Of a DNA stretch of 38,545 nucleotides, positions 16,422-23,724 are shown piece after piece. A program made the position numbers and the translations under genes. Under the pieces are notes generated by a model, which saw only the letters and a list, made by a program, of their open reading frames with translations, searched no databases and had not been told where the DNA came from. Numbering within the stretch: position 1 is the first letter of the stretch; each line of letters begins with the position of its first letter. This stretch comes from Streptomyces phaeochromogenes (GTDB lineage: Bacteria; Actinomycetota; Actinomycetes; Streptomycetales; Streptomycetaceae), in NCBI RefSeq assembly GCF_001418655.1, contig NZ_LIQZ01000302.1:1-38545 (forward strand), in the 5' to 3' direction.

Positions 16422-17588
16422 TCAGGCCGTGTGGAGCGTGAGGCCGTACCGGCTGAGGATCTCGTTGATGGGCTGGTACCAGGTCTCACCGCCGCCGGAG
16501 CAGTTGCCCCAGCCGCCGGAGGTGACGCCCTGCGCCTGGTCGCCGCTGATGAAGGAACCGCCGGAGTCGCCCGGTTCCGCGCAGACGCTGGTCTTGGTCA
16601 TCTGATGCACCGCGCCCTGGCTGTAGTTGACGGTCTCGTTCTTGGCGAGGACCGTGCCGCAGTGCCAGTGCGTGGTCGACCCCGACCGGCAGATGGACGA
16701 ACCGACGGGCGCCTCGTTGGACCCGCGGACGAGGCGGTCCGAGATGGTGCCCCAGCCGAGCACGACCGGCACGGTCCACCAGCCGCTTCCGACGTTGACC
16801 CAGGCGTAGTCGTTGCCCGGGAACGAGGAGCCCTGGATGTTGCCTATGTAGGAGCGGTCCCAACCGCTGACGCCCTGTCCCGCTCCGCCGCAGTGGCCCG
16901 CGGTGACGAAGCCGCCGTGCACCGAGAAGCCGATGGAACAGCGGACGTTGCCGGTGTAGAAGGGGTCGCCGCCGACGGTCCCGGCGGCGAAGGTCTCAGG
17001 TGCCGAGGCGGCCTCTTCGACCTTGACGGGACCCGCCGCACGGGCCTTCGAGAGGAACGTGCGGACATCGTTGTCAGCTCGCTGCGCGGCGACGACGGCC
17101 ACGACGACCGAGCTCGCCTTGGCGTCGACGTACCAGTTGCTGACGCCCTCGGGCGCTGCCAGCTTGTCGATGCGCGCCTTCGCCGCGTCGAGCTGCTTCG
17201 CGCTGTGCTTGACGGTACGGACGGTCGCGCCGGTCTTCCGTACGGAGTTGACGGCGGCGTCGGAGGCGCCGGCCGTGACGGCGACGGTCAGCTTCCCGCT
17301 CTTGGCATCGAACCAGGAACCGCCGTACGCGGCTCCCGCCGCGCGCCGCGCCTGCGACTCGACGGCCGTCGCGGTCTTCTCGGCCGCGAGCCGTGCTTCG
17401 GCCTGGGTCTTCGTCAGGCCGAAGTCGCGCTGCATGGCGTCGAGGAGACCGGCGGAGGCCGGAGCGCCGGAGGTGCGGGTGGGTTCGGGGGCGCCGGCGG
17501 CAGAGGCGGGTCCGGCGGCGAAGGTTGCCCAGGCGCCGACGATGAGGAGTGCGGACAGGCCTGTGCGCATGGTTGTGGTGCGTCTCAA
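16422..17588 (-). CDS. secreted streptogrisin-type S1 serine protease (preproenzyme)
   Basis: Chymotrypsin-fold protease made as a preproprotein of 388 residues. Signal peptide: about 1-30 (MRTGLSALLIVGAWATFAAGPASA region). Propeptide: about 31-203, with alpha-lytic-protease-type pro motifs (DAMQRDFGLTKTQAEARL, SWFDAKSGKLTVAVT, NWYVDAKASSVVVAV). It acts as a folding chaperone and inhibitor in this family. The mature enzyme starts near TVGGDPFYTGN, about 185 residues, the same size as streptogrisin B. Catalytic triad: His232 (VTAGHC), Asp260 (NDYAWVNV) and Ser342 (GDSGGS). Three cysteine pairs are possible. The TTG at 17588 is chosen because GAAGGG lies 8 bases upstream, whereas the ATG 18 bases further in has none. 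A LacI-type palindrome lies 51 bases upstream. Confidence 0.93.
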   Translation of the reverse strand: MRRTTTMRTGLSALLIVGAWATFAAGPASAAGAPEPTRTSGAPASAGLLDAMQRDFGLTKTQAEARLAAEKTATAVESQARRAAGAAYGGSWFDAKSGKLTVAVTAGASDAAVNSVRKTGATVRTVKHSAKQLDAAKARIDKLAAPEGVSNWYVDAKASSVVVAVVAAQRADNDVRTFLSKARAAGPVKVEEAASAPETFAAGTVGGDPFYTGNVRCSIGFSVHGGFVTAGHCGGAGQGVSGWDRSYIGNIQGSSFPGNDYAWVNVGSGWWTVPVVLGWGTISDRLVRGSNEAPVGSSICRSGSTTHWHCGTVLAKNETVNYSQGAVHQMTKTSVCAEPGDSGGSFISGDQAQGVTSGGWGNCSGGGETWYQPINEILSRYGLTLHTA

Positions 17589-17639
17589 GGCAGTAGCCCT
17601 TCGTTGTTCCGGCGTGGTGGGGGAGGAACAGCTGAACTG

Positions 17640-17653
17640 TGAGAGCGCTCTCA
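17640..17653. promoter_or_regulatory. LacI-family-type operator upstream of the protease gene
   Basis: TGAGAGCGCTCTCA is a perfect 14-bp palindrome with the CG-centred AGCGCT core typical of LacI/GalR-family operators in Streptomyces; the CebR cello-oligosaccharide repressor site TGGGAGCGCTCCCA differs at two symmetric positions. It sits between the xylanase 3' end and the protease start, 51 bases before the latter, where a repressor would block protease transcription. Confidence 0.6.
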
Positions 17654-17699
17654 GTGCATGGCGGGGCAGAGCCTAGCGGCGTTTCATGGTCAGGTACAT

Positions 17700-17711
17700 A
17701 CCAAAATTGGT
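17700..17711. promoter_or_regulatory. AT-rich palindrome upstream of the protease gene
   Basis: ACCAAAATTGGT is a perfect 12-bp palindrome in a locally AT-rich patch that stands out against the surrounding GC-rich DNA, about 110 bases upstream of the protease TTG. It may be an activator or repressor site; the binding protein is not known. Confidence 0.4.
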
Positions 17712-17751
17712 GCTCTCTTTACCGGAACTGTTGAGGCGCCTGTCGTGTCCG

Positions 17752-17781
17752 GGGGCGCGGCGGTCCTGACCGCCGCGCCCC
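17752..17781 (-). terminator. hairpin terminator of the xylanase gene
   Basis: GGGGCGCGGCGGTC (17752-17765) pairs perfectly with 17768-17781; because the minimal loop is only two bases, the top pairs must open. It lies 43 bases beyond the xylanase stop codon. Confidence 0.75.
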
Positions 17782-17823
17782 GCCCCCGCTGCCACCGAAC
17801 TCCCCGAAGGGCGCGGCCCGTTC

Positions 17824-19206
17824 TCAGGACGCGCTACAGGAACCCACCGAAGGGGCCGAGGAACTGCCGTTCTTCATGACCGTGAACCCGAAGCTCGTCG
17901 ACGCTCCGGCGGCCAGACTGCCGTTGCCGTTCGGCCTCATGGTCATGACGTTGCCGCTGGAGTCCCAGCTCGGTGTGCCGTTCCAGGTCGTGGAGACCTT
18001 CTGCGGGGAGGTCACCGTGACGGCCACCGTCCAGGTGCTGATCGCCGAACCACCCGCGGTCACGGTCACCCTGCCGTTGTAGCGGTCGCTCCAGTCGTCC
18101 GTCCTGCTGTACGACACCGTGCAGGAGGCGCCGCCACCGCCGCCGCCCGAGCCGGTGCCGCCGAGTGCGGTGAGGACGGCGTTGTAGGCGGCCTTCTTGC
18201 TGTAGTTGTTGTCGAACAGCAGCGGAGTGCCACTGGCTCGCCACGAGTACTTGTCGGTGACACCCCAGACGGTGATGCCCGTACAACGGGACACGCCCAG
18301 ACAGGCGTTGACCACATTGGTGTAGCTGCCGGCCTGTGCCGTACCGGAGCCCTCGATGTCGAGCTCGGTGATCTGTACGTCGACACCGAGGTCGGCGAAG
18401 CGCTGCAGGTTCGCGCGGTAGTCGCCGGGCACCGGGGACGCGCTGTTGAAGTGGGACTGGAAGCCCACGCAGTCGATGGGCACACCGCGCGCCTTGAAGT
18501 CCCGCACCAGGTTGTAGACGGCGTTGCTCTTCGCGTTGACCCCGTCGGTGTTGTAGTCGTTGTAGCAGAGCTTGGCCGCGGGATCGGCGGCCCGCGCGGT
18601 GCGGAAGGCCTCCTCGATGAAGCCGTTGCCGAGCTTGTCCTGGAAGGGCGAACTGCGCCGGGCGCCGCTACTGCCGTCCTGGAAGGCCTCGTTGACGACG
18701 TCCCAGGAGTGGATCTTTCCCTTGTAGTGCTGCATGACCTGCGTGATGTGGTTGTTCATCGCCGTCCTGAGGTCGGCGGCGGCGAGCCCGCCGACCCAGC
18801 CGGGCAGTTGGGAGTGCCACACAAGGGTGTGCCCGCGGACCTTCATGCCCCTGCTCTGGGCATGGCTGACGATCTGGTCCGCGGCGCCGTAGGTGAAGGA
18901 GTTGCGGGTCCCCTCGACCGCGTCCCACTTCATCTCGTTCTCCGGAGTCACCGAGTTGAACTCCGTGTTGAGCGTCGAGGCGTACGGGGCCTCGCCCAGG
19001 TGGTTGGCCGCGACCGCGGCGCCGAAGTAGCGGCCCTTCTCCGCCGCCGCGGCGCCGAGCGTGCCGGCGGCCTCGGCCGTCCCCGCGAGTGCGGTGACAC
19101 CGGCTGCGGCGAGCAGGCTCGCCATGCCGATCACCAGGGCTCTTCGGGTGCGGGACTGCCGGGGCGGAGGCGTGGCCGTGGGACCTGATGACGTGCGGGT
19201 GATCAT
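17824..19206 (-). CDS. secreted GH10 endo-1,4-beta-xylanase with CBM2
   Basis: Exported xylanase of 460 residues that cleaves internal beta-1,4 bonds of xylan. The N-terminus SRTRRALVIGMASLLAAAGVTALAGTAEA has a twin arginine and an A-x-A cleavage site near 46, so Tat export is plausible. The GH10 barrel spans about 50-348 with acid/base Glu173 (DVVNEAF) and nucleophile Glu281 (ITELDIEG). A short Gly-rich linker (349-360) leads to a CBM2 cellulose-binding module (361-459) with its bracketing cysteines. ATG 19206 follows AAAGGGA. An in-frame ATG at 19242 is rejected because the operator at 19227-19237 would then lie within the coding sequence. The promoter, operator and terminator are all recognisable, so the gene appears monocistronic and sugar-induced. 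Confidence 0.95.
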   Translation of the reverse strand: MITRTSSGPTATPPPRQSRTRRALVIGMASLLAAAGVTALAGTAEAAGTLGAAAAEKGRYFGAAVAANHLGEAPYASTLNTEFNSVTPENEMKWDAVEGTRNSFTYGAADQIVSHAQSRGMKVRGHTLVWHSQLPGWVGGLAAADLRTAMNNHITQVMQHYKGKIHSWDVVNEAFQDGSSGARRSSPFQDKLGNGFIEEAFRTARAADPAAKLCYNDYNTDGVNAKSNAVYNLVRDFKARGVPIDCVGFQSHFNSASPVPGDYRANLQRFADLGVDVQITELDIEGSGTAQAGSYTNVVNACLGVSRCTGITVWGVTDKYSWRASGTPLLFDNNYSKKAAYNAVLTALGGTGSGGGGGGASCTVSYSRTDDWSDRYNGRVTVTAGGSAISTWTVAVTVTSPQKVSTTWNGTPSWDSSGNVMTMRPNGNGSLAAGASTSFGFTVMKNGSSSAPSVGSCSAS

Positions 19207-19226
19207 GTCGTCCCTTTCTGTCGTTT

Positions 19227-19237
19227 CGAAAGTTTCG
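19227..19237. promoter_or_regulatory. xylanase-type operator
   Basis: CGAAAGTTTCG, with an adjoining CGTTTCG half-site (19222-19228), matches the CGAAA-N-TTTCG inverted repeat I know from upstream of Streptomyces xylanase genes. It sits between the predicted transcription start and the ribosome-binding site, a position suited to repression in the absence of xylan breakdown products. Confidence 0.7.
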
Positions 19238-19262
19238 AGCATGTTTCCGATTGGCTGCGCAG

Positions 19263-19291
19263 ACCTTACGGCTGGCCTCAGGAGGCGTCAA
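19263..19291 (-). promoter_or_regulatory. promoter of the xylanase gene
   Basis: On the minus strand TTGACG (19291-19286), a 17-base spacer and TAAGGT (19268-19263) form a near-consensus HrdB-type promoter 57 bases upstream of the xylanase ATG, with the operator immediately downstream. Confidence 0.75.
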
Positions 19292-19361
19292 CGCCCCGTG
19301 CTGGCACGGATTTCGGATGGCTCAAGATGATCGGGCCGCCCCGCGAGTCTCGTCATGTCCC

Positions 19362-19390
19362 TTGCCGAGCAACCAGGTTCTGTCTACATT
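19362..19390 (+). promoter_or_regulatory. putative promoter of the L,D-transpeptidase-like gene
   Basis: TTGCCG (19362-19367), 17 bases, then TACATT (19385-19390). This would give a leader of about 130 bases before the ATG at 19529. Apart from this and the xylanase signals, the 322-base gap from 19207 to 19528 shows nothing I can name. Confidence 0.5.
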
Positions 19391-19528
19391 CCGCACAACA
19401 GTCGCCATCGTCAGCGAATGTTTCGAAGAGAGAGGTTCAGGAGGACACAGGAGGACAACCGAGTGATTCTGCGTCACCGATCGAACCGACCTGACGAGTT
19501 CCTCACATGTACGGGTCAAGGTCGACGC

Positions 19529-20299
19529 ATGATCACACCCACACACGGTGCCGTGCTCCGCCCCGTCGCCGTTCTGGCCGTCTCTCTCGTCCTCGTCGGC
19601 TGCGGAGGCGGAACGGTGGCGACGTCGGATCAGAGGCCCGGCACGACTTCGGTGAACGGCAGTGCGGGAGCCTCACCCACCCCCGCACCCCGCGTCGCCC
19701 TGAGCGTGGCACCGCAGCAGCTGCCCGGCCTGGGCTCGAAGACGTGGGCCAAGGTGCCCCCGAAGACCCGTCAGGCCCTGGTGGTGACAGGCCGGGGCAA
19801 GAACTCGTCGACCTCCACCGCGGTGCTGTACGAGCGCACGGAGTCCGGCTGGCACGCCGGGGCCAGCTGGCCCGCGCACAACGCGTTCAAGGGCTGGACC
19901 GACCACCACCGGGCCGGAGACCTCCGCTCACCCATCGGTGTCTACCCGCTCACGGACGCGGGCGGCCTGCGCCCCGACCCGGGCACGAGCCTTCCGTACG
20001 ACCAGTCCGGCGGCTTCAGCATCGGCGGCACGGGATTCGAGGGTGAGCCCCTGGCCGGCTCGTTCGACTACGTGGTCGCCATCAACTACAACCGCCAGGC
20101 CGGCACCACGCCGCTGGACTGGACCCGCCCCCTCGGAGCCGGCCGCGGCGGCGGCATCTGGCTGCACGTCGACCACGGCGGCCCCACCCAGGGCTGTGTC
20201 AGCCTCCGGAAGAAACACATGAAGGAACTCCTGCGCGCCCTCGACCCCGACCGCGATCCCGTGATCGTCATGGGCAACGCTGCCGCGCTCAGACGATGA
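19529..20299 (+). CDS. L,D-transpeptidase-like (YkuD superfamily) lipoprotein
   Basis: Exported lipoprotein of 256 residues: a short signal with lipobox LVGC (Cys25), a Ser/Thr/Pro-rich tether, then a YkuD-type domain. The domain includes the RSPIGVYPLTDAGG strand and the catalytic-site motif LHVDHGGPTQGCVSL, with Cys223 as the likely nucleophile and His213/His216 nearby. L,D-transpeptidases crosslink or anchor to peptidoglycan through a cysteine. This protein has TQGC where the classical motif is S/T-x-G-C, consistent with the family. ATG 19529 follows AAGG at 7 bases and places the signal peptide at the N-terminus; the longer upstream frame is basic and non-signal. The gene stands alone. 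Cell-wall remodelling is inference from the family. Confidence 0.8.
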   Translation: MITPTHGAVLRPVAVLAVSLVLVGCGGGTVATSDQRPGTTSVNGSAGASPTPAPRVALSVAPQQLPGLGSKTWAKVPPKTRQALVVTGRGKNSSTSTAVLYERTESGWHAGASWPAHNAFKGWTDHHRAGDLRSPIGVYPLTDAGGLRPDPGTSLPYDQSGGFSIGGTGFEGEPLAGSFDYVVAINYNRQAGTTPLDWTRPLGAGRGGGIWLHVDHGGPTQGCVSLRKKHMKELLRALDPDRDPVIVMGNAAALRR

Positions 20300-20395
20300 G
20301 CAGCGCCGCCGGGCAAGCACTAGCAGGCGGTTGTGAGGAAGATGTCAGGGCGTGGGAAGCCCCTCACCCACGGTCCCGCCACGGCCCGGGGCGCT

Positions 20396-20408
20396 TAGCA
20401 TCGGCCCC
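20396..20408 (+). promoter_or_regulatory. -10 box placed for leaderless transcription
   Basis: TAGCAT (20396-20401) is followed by seven bases and then GTG at 20409. No ribosome-binding site lies before that codon, so a transcript beginning at or beside the GTG is likely. No convincing -35 is seen. Confidence 0.45.
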
Positions 20409-21104
20409 GTGTGCGCACATGTGATGGTTGCCGAGGACGACGAGAAGCAGGCGGAGCTGATACGCCGTTCCCTGCTGAGCGAGGGCCACACCGCCACCGT
20501 GGTCCACGACGGCGGGGCCGCCCTGGAGGCGGCCCGGCAGCGTCGGCCCGACCTCGTCGTCCTGGACCTGATGCTTCCGGTGATCGACGGCTTCGGCGTA
20601 TGCCGTGCGCTGCGCCAGGACGACGACATCCCCGTCCTCATGCTCACCGCACGCTCCACGGAGGAGGACGTGCTGCTCGGCCTCGAACTCGGTGCGGACG
20701 ACTACATGACCAAGCCGTACAGCCCGCGCGAACTCATGGCCCGCATCCGCACCGTCCTGCGCCGGAGCGGACGGCAGGCCGCCGGGCACCGCGAGGACCC
20801 GGTCGTACGGGCCGCCGGGATCGCCGTGGATCCCGTACGGCACGAGGTGGTGTGCGACGGATCGCCGGTGGTCTGCACGCCGGCCGAGTACGAGATCCTC
20901 CTGGCCATGGTGGCCGAGCCGGAACGGGTCTTCTCCCGGCAGCAGTTGCTGCACCGCACCCGGGGCATCGACCGGGCCTCGACCGAACGGGCGGTCGACG
21001 TGCACATCATGAACCTGCGCAAGAAGATCGAGGCGGATCCGCGCAGACCGGTGCGGCTGCTCACCGTCTTCGGCGTGGGCTACAAGCTCAGCGGGGACCG
21101 CTGA
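20409..21104 (+). CDS. OmpR/PhoB-family response regulator
   Basis: DNA-binding response regulator of 231 residues if GTG 20409 is used (ATG 20424 is the alternative). The receiver has acidic pair Asp10/Asp11, phospho-acceptor Asp53 (VVLDLMLP), a LMLTARS switch region and Lys in YMTKPYSP. The C-terminal winged helix is complete (CTPAEYEILLAMVAEPERVFSRQQLL, VDVHIMNLRKKIE, TVFGVGYKL). Its stop overlaps the next gene's ATG (TGATG), so it is cotranscribed and translationally coupled with the membrane kinase that phosphorylates it. Target genes are unknown; autoregulation is common in this family but no direct-repeat operator is obvious. Confidence 0.93.
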   Translation: MCAHVMVAEDDEKQAELIRRSLLSEGHTATVVHDGGAALEAARQRRPDLVVLDLMLPVIDGFGVCRALRQDDDIPVLMLTARSTEEDVLLGLELGADDYMTKPYSPRELMARIRTVLRRSGRQAAGHREDPVVRAAGIAVDPVRHEVVCDGSPVVCTPAEYEILLAMVAEPERVFSRQQLLHRTRGIDRASTERAVDVHIMNLRKKIEADPRRPVRLLTVFGVGYKLSGDR

Positions 21105-22996
21105 TGACCCGCCCGATACCGCTGCGCAAGAGGCTGCTGGTCCGGCTGCTGATCACGTCGGTGCTGATCGCCATCTGTTCCGTGGCGGCGACGGCCTGGC
21201 TGGCGGTGGAGACCACGACCCGGGCGATCCAGGAGGAGCAGGGGCAGGTACTGACCGAGGACATGGACATCCTGCGGCAGTTGAGCGGATACGCGGCCAC
21301 CCATCGCGACTGGTCCGGCGTCGGGCAGACCGTTCGCGCGCTGTCGGACCGGACCGGGCGGCGCATCGCCCTGACGGCTCCGGACCGTACGCCGATCGCG
21401 GACTCCGAGACGCGGAACACGGCGTTGCCGCCCAGGGCCGCCGCCGCGGTCGATCCCCTGCACACCGACACCTTCACCGAGCCCGGAGCGCAGCGGACCG
21501 GCATCGACCCGCGCGCGGTGGGCCCGTTCCGGCTGCCGCGCGCCGAGCGCGAGCGCGTACGGCTGCTGGCCGAGAAGCGCCGGGCCTGCTTCTCGAACAA
21601 CGGCGTCCAGACCCGCATCACGCAAATGCCCAGCGGCCGCTCCGTCCTCACCGACGAGGAGGGCACGGTGGACGGAGGCCAGGTACCGACGCCGTGCGCC
21701 GACGGCGTGCTCAACACCCCGACCGCGACGGAGGAGAAGGCCCTGGCGGAACTCAACACGTACGCCGGGGACTGCCTGAAGCACGTCGGCGGGAAATTCC
21801 CCTCGCTCTTCGCCGCCACGGTCGACTTCGCGGACCGGTCCATGCTCACGCGCTACGTCGGCGGGAAAGCGGAGACGGGCATCGACACCACCCGTGACCA
21901 GGACAAGAAGGCGCAGGAGTGCGTCGACAGTGCCCGGCGTCAGCAACTGGAGCCCTACGTCGCGCCGGCCGCGGAACTGTTCCTCGGCCGCGGCGACAGC
22001 GCCGTCCCGCACTTCGACATGTCGGCCGCCAACAAGGCCAAGGTCACGGGTGTCGCCGGCCTCGTCCTCGCTCTCACGGTGGCCGTGACGGTGCTGGTCG
22101 CCACCCGGCTCGTACGGCCGCTGCGCGCGCTGACGCACGCCGCCCAGCAGCCGCCGGAGCAGCATGTACGCGTACCCGTGACCACCCAGGACGAGACGGG
22201 CATCCTGGCCGTCGCGTTCAACGACCTGGCCGATCGCCGTGAACGCATGGAGGCGCAGCGCAAGGCGATGGTCGCCGACATCGCCCATGAACTGCGCACC
22301 CCGCTCACCAACATCCGCGGCTGGCTGGAGGTGACCCGCGACGGCGTCGTCGACCCCGACCCCGAACTGCTCGCCTCCCTGCACGACGAGGCGGTCGTCC
22401 TCCAGCGAGTCATCGACGACCTCCAGGACCTCGCGGCAGCCGACGCGGGCACACTCAGGCTGCACCGCGAGCCGGTCCGCGCCGACGAACTGCTGGAACA
22501 GGTCGTCGCGGCACACCGGGTGGCGGCCGAGGCGGCGGGAGTCCGGCTGCACACGGCCGTGGCCGCCTCAAAGGGCTCGGACGGCGCGGACGGCTCGCAC
22601 GGCTTGCATGGCTCGGACGGTTCCGACGGTTCCGACGGCACACCTTGGCTCGACGCGGATCCCGTCCGGATGCGGCAGGCGCTGGGCAACCTGGTCTCGA
22701 ACGCGATTCGCCACACGCCGGCCGACGGCACGATCACGCTCTCCTCCCGCCGCCACGACGACGAGGTCGTCTTCGAAGTGGCCGACACCGGCAGCGGGAT
22801 CGCCCCGGAGGACCTGCCCAGCGTCTTCGAACGGTTCTGGCGGGCGGAGAAGTCCCGAAGCCGGCGAACCGGCGGCAGTGGCCTGGGTCTGTCGATCGTG
22901 CGTCAACTCGTCACGGCCCACGGCGGTACGGTGACGGTCACCAGCGAACTCGGCAGCGGATCGGTCTTCACCCTGAGGCTCCCCGACGCCCACTGA
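21104..22996 (+). CDS. membrane sensor histidine kinase with large extracellular domain
   Basis: Sensor kinase of 630 residues. TM1 is about 11-33, an extracellular sensor domain about 34-313 has four cysteines (162, 198, 224, 273) that could form two disulfides, and TM2 is about 314-335. A HAMP domain (336-388) leads to H-box MVADIAHELRTPLTNIRG with His395. The N-box LGNLVSNAIRHTP, D-box DTGSGIAPED, F-box ERFWR and G-box GGSGLGL are all intact. The sensor domain is much longer than in most OmpR-partner kinases and matches no family I recognise. Between the dimerisation helices and the N-box lies an unusual collagen-like stretch (491-514). It is coupled to the upstream regulator by a TGATG overlap. 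The signal is unknown, presumably extracellular. Confidence 0.92.
   Translation: MTRPIPLRKRLLVRLLITSVLIAICSVAATAWLAVETTTRAIQEEQGQVLTEDMDILRQLSGYAATHRDWSGVGQTVRALSDRTGRRIALTAPDRTPIADSETRNTALPPRAAAAVDPLHTDTFTEPGAQRTGIDPRAVGPFRLPRAERERVRLLAEKRRACFSNNGVQTRITQMPSGRSVLTDEEGTVDGGQVPTPCADGVLNTPTATEEKALAELNTYAGDCLKHVGGKFPSLFAATVDFADRSMLTRYVGGKAETGIDTTRDQDKKAQECVDSARRQQLEPYVAPAAELFLGRGDSAVPHFDMSAANKAKVTGVAGLVLALTVAVTVLVATRLVRPLRALTHAAQQPPEQHVRVPVTTQDETGILAVAFNDLADRRERMEAQRKAMVADIAHELRTPLTNIRGWLEVTRDGVVDPDPELLASLHDEAVVLQRVIDDLQDLAAADAGTLRLHREPVRADELLEQVVAAHRVAAEAAGVRLHTAVAASKGSDGADGSHGLHGSDGSDGSDGTPWLDADPVRMRQALGNLVSNAIRHTPADGTITLSSRRHDDEVVFEVADTGSGIAPEDLPSVFERFWRAEKSRSRRTGGSGLGLSIVRQLVTAHGGTVTVTSELGSGSVFTLRLPDAH
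22574..22645 (+). repeat. 9-bp-periodic repeat encoding eight Gly-X-Y triplets
   Basis: Imperfect tandem GGCTCGGAC-like units encode GSD GAD GSH GLH GSD GSD GSD GTP inside the kinase gene (residues 491-514), placed at the start of the ATP-binding domain. The array is in frame. Confidence 0.85.
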
Positions 22997-23358
22997 CCGG
23001 TGGTTCGGCATCCGTTGGCTGGTGGTTCCGGTACCAGGATCCGCGGTCCTGCACACAACAGTGATCTGGTTGCTCCGGCACCGTTGGCGCAGTGTTGCCC
23101 CATGAACACCACCAAGCACCCGGAGGTCAGGATCCGCGTGACGCCTCTGCGTCGCCTCAGGGGTGACGCATACGTCCCGCGCACCGTTCGAGCAGTTCCC
23201 GCACAGGCCGACGATGAGGCCCCGCGTGTACGGAGCCGGGAACGGCCCACGCGAACGGACGGCGGCCGTCGTCCCGCATGTGACTGAGCGTCGGCACGGC
23301 CGGTTGGCCCGGCTCTCTCAGCCGGGCCGGTTCTGATGGGGCCGCTCGCCCGGCTCCG
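22997..23358. other. 362-base gap without a convincing gene
   Basis: The stretch holds a 61-codon frame (ATG 23102 to stop 23287, beginning MNTTKHPEVRIRVTPLRRLR). It is arginine-rich, has no ribosome-binding site, and only about 70 percent G or C at third positions, below its neighbours. I do not regard it as a supported gene. A clear hairpin follows at 23306-23328. A weak TTGCTC, 17 bases, TGTTGC promoter-like pair lies just before the ATG. Confidence 0.5.
23306..23328. terminator. hairpin terminator
   Basis: GGCCCGGCT (23306-23314) pairs perfectly with AGCCGGGCC (23320-23328) around a CTCTC loop, with three further wobble pairs possible outside. It lies between the rightward kinase operon and the leftward gene ending at 23359 and could serve both. 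Confidence 0.7.
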
Positions 23359-23580
23359 TCAGCCGTCCACGGCATGCACGCCCGGGGTCAGGATCTCGTC
23401 CAGCACCTTGCGTACGGCCTCATAGGCCTGACCCCGCACATCGGCGTCGCGTGAGCCGCCGGGATCGCCCCGCCTGAGGTCGTCGCTCCGCGCCTTCCAC
23501 GTCTCCTCCTCCCGCTCGGCCCAGGCGCGAGCACGCTGGATACGGCGCAGGAGTTCGTCGGAGTCCACGACATCAGCCAT
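23359..23580 (-). CDS. small hypothetical protein (73 aa)
   Basis: A 73-residue soluble, strongly charged and mostly helical protein (DSDELLRRIQRARAWAEREEETWKAR, then GQAYEAVRKVLDEIL). I do not recognise a family. Codon use, with G or C at most third positions, matches neighbouring genes, which supports it as real. ATG 23580 is chosen because the helical, charged sequence starts there, and the frame upstream reads like non-coding DNA. The ribosome-binding site is weak. It follows the secreted-protein gene on the same strand after 144 bases. Confidence 0.6.
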   Translation of the reverse strand: MADVVDSDELLRRIQRARAWAEREEETWKARSDDLRRGDPGGSRDADVRGQAYEAVRKVLDEILTPGVHAVDG

Positions 23581-23724
23581 GGCATACGGATACCCGCTGG
23601 AGCGGTTTCGACAGCTCGTGGGCCCCACCGATCCGGGTGAGGCCCGTAGGCCCCCGCCCGCACCACCCGGTTGTCGTCCCGGCGGGGTGTCCGCGTCACC
23701 GCGGCGCACCCCGCCGGTGTGCGA

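Noticed and set aside
16154..16489. Upstream extension of the GH92 frame to 16489
   Set aside because: The extension is Pro/Arg-rich and would bury the signal peptide; ATG 16153 has GGAAGG upstream.
19207..19242. Earlier in-frame ATG for the xylanase at 19242
   Set aside because: It would place the CGAAAGTTTCG operator inside the gene and lacks a ribosome-binding site, whereas ATG 19206 has AAAGGGA and a normal signal peptide.
23102..23287. 61-codon frame after the membrane kinase gene
   Set aside because: No ribosome-binding site, third-position G+C of only about 70 percent, no recognisable family; kept only as a description of the gap.
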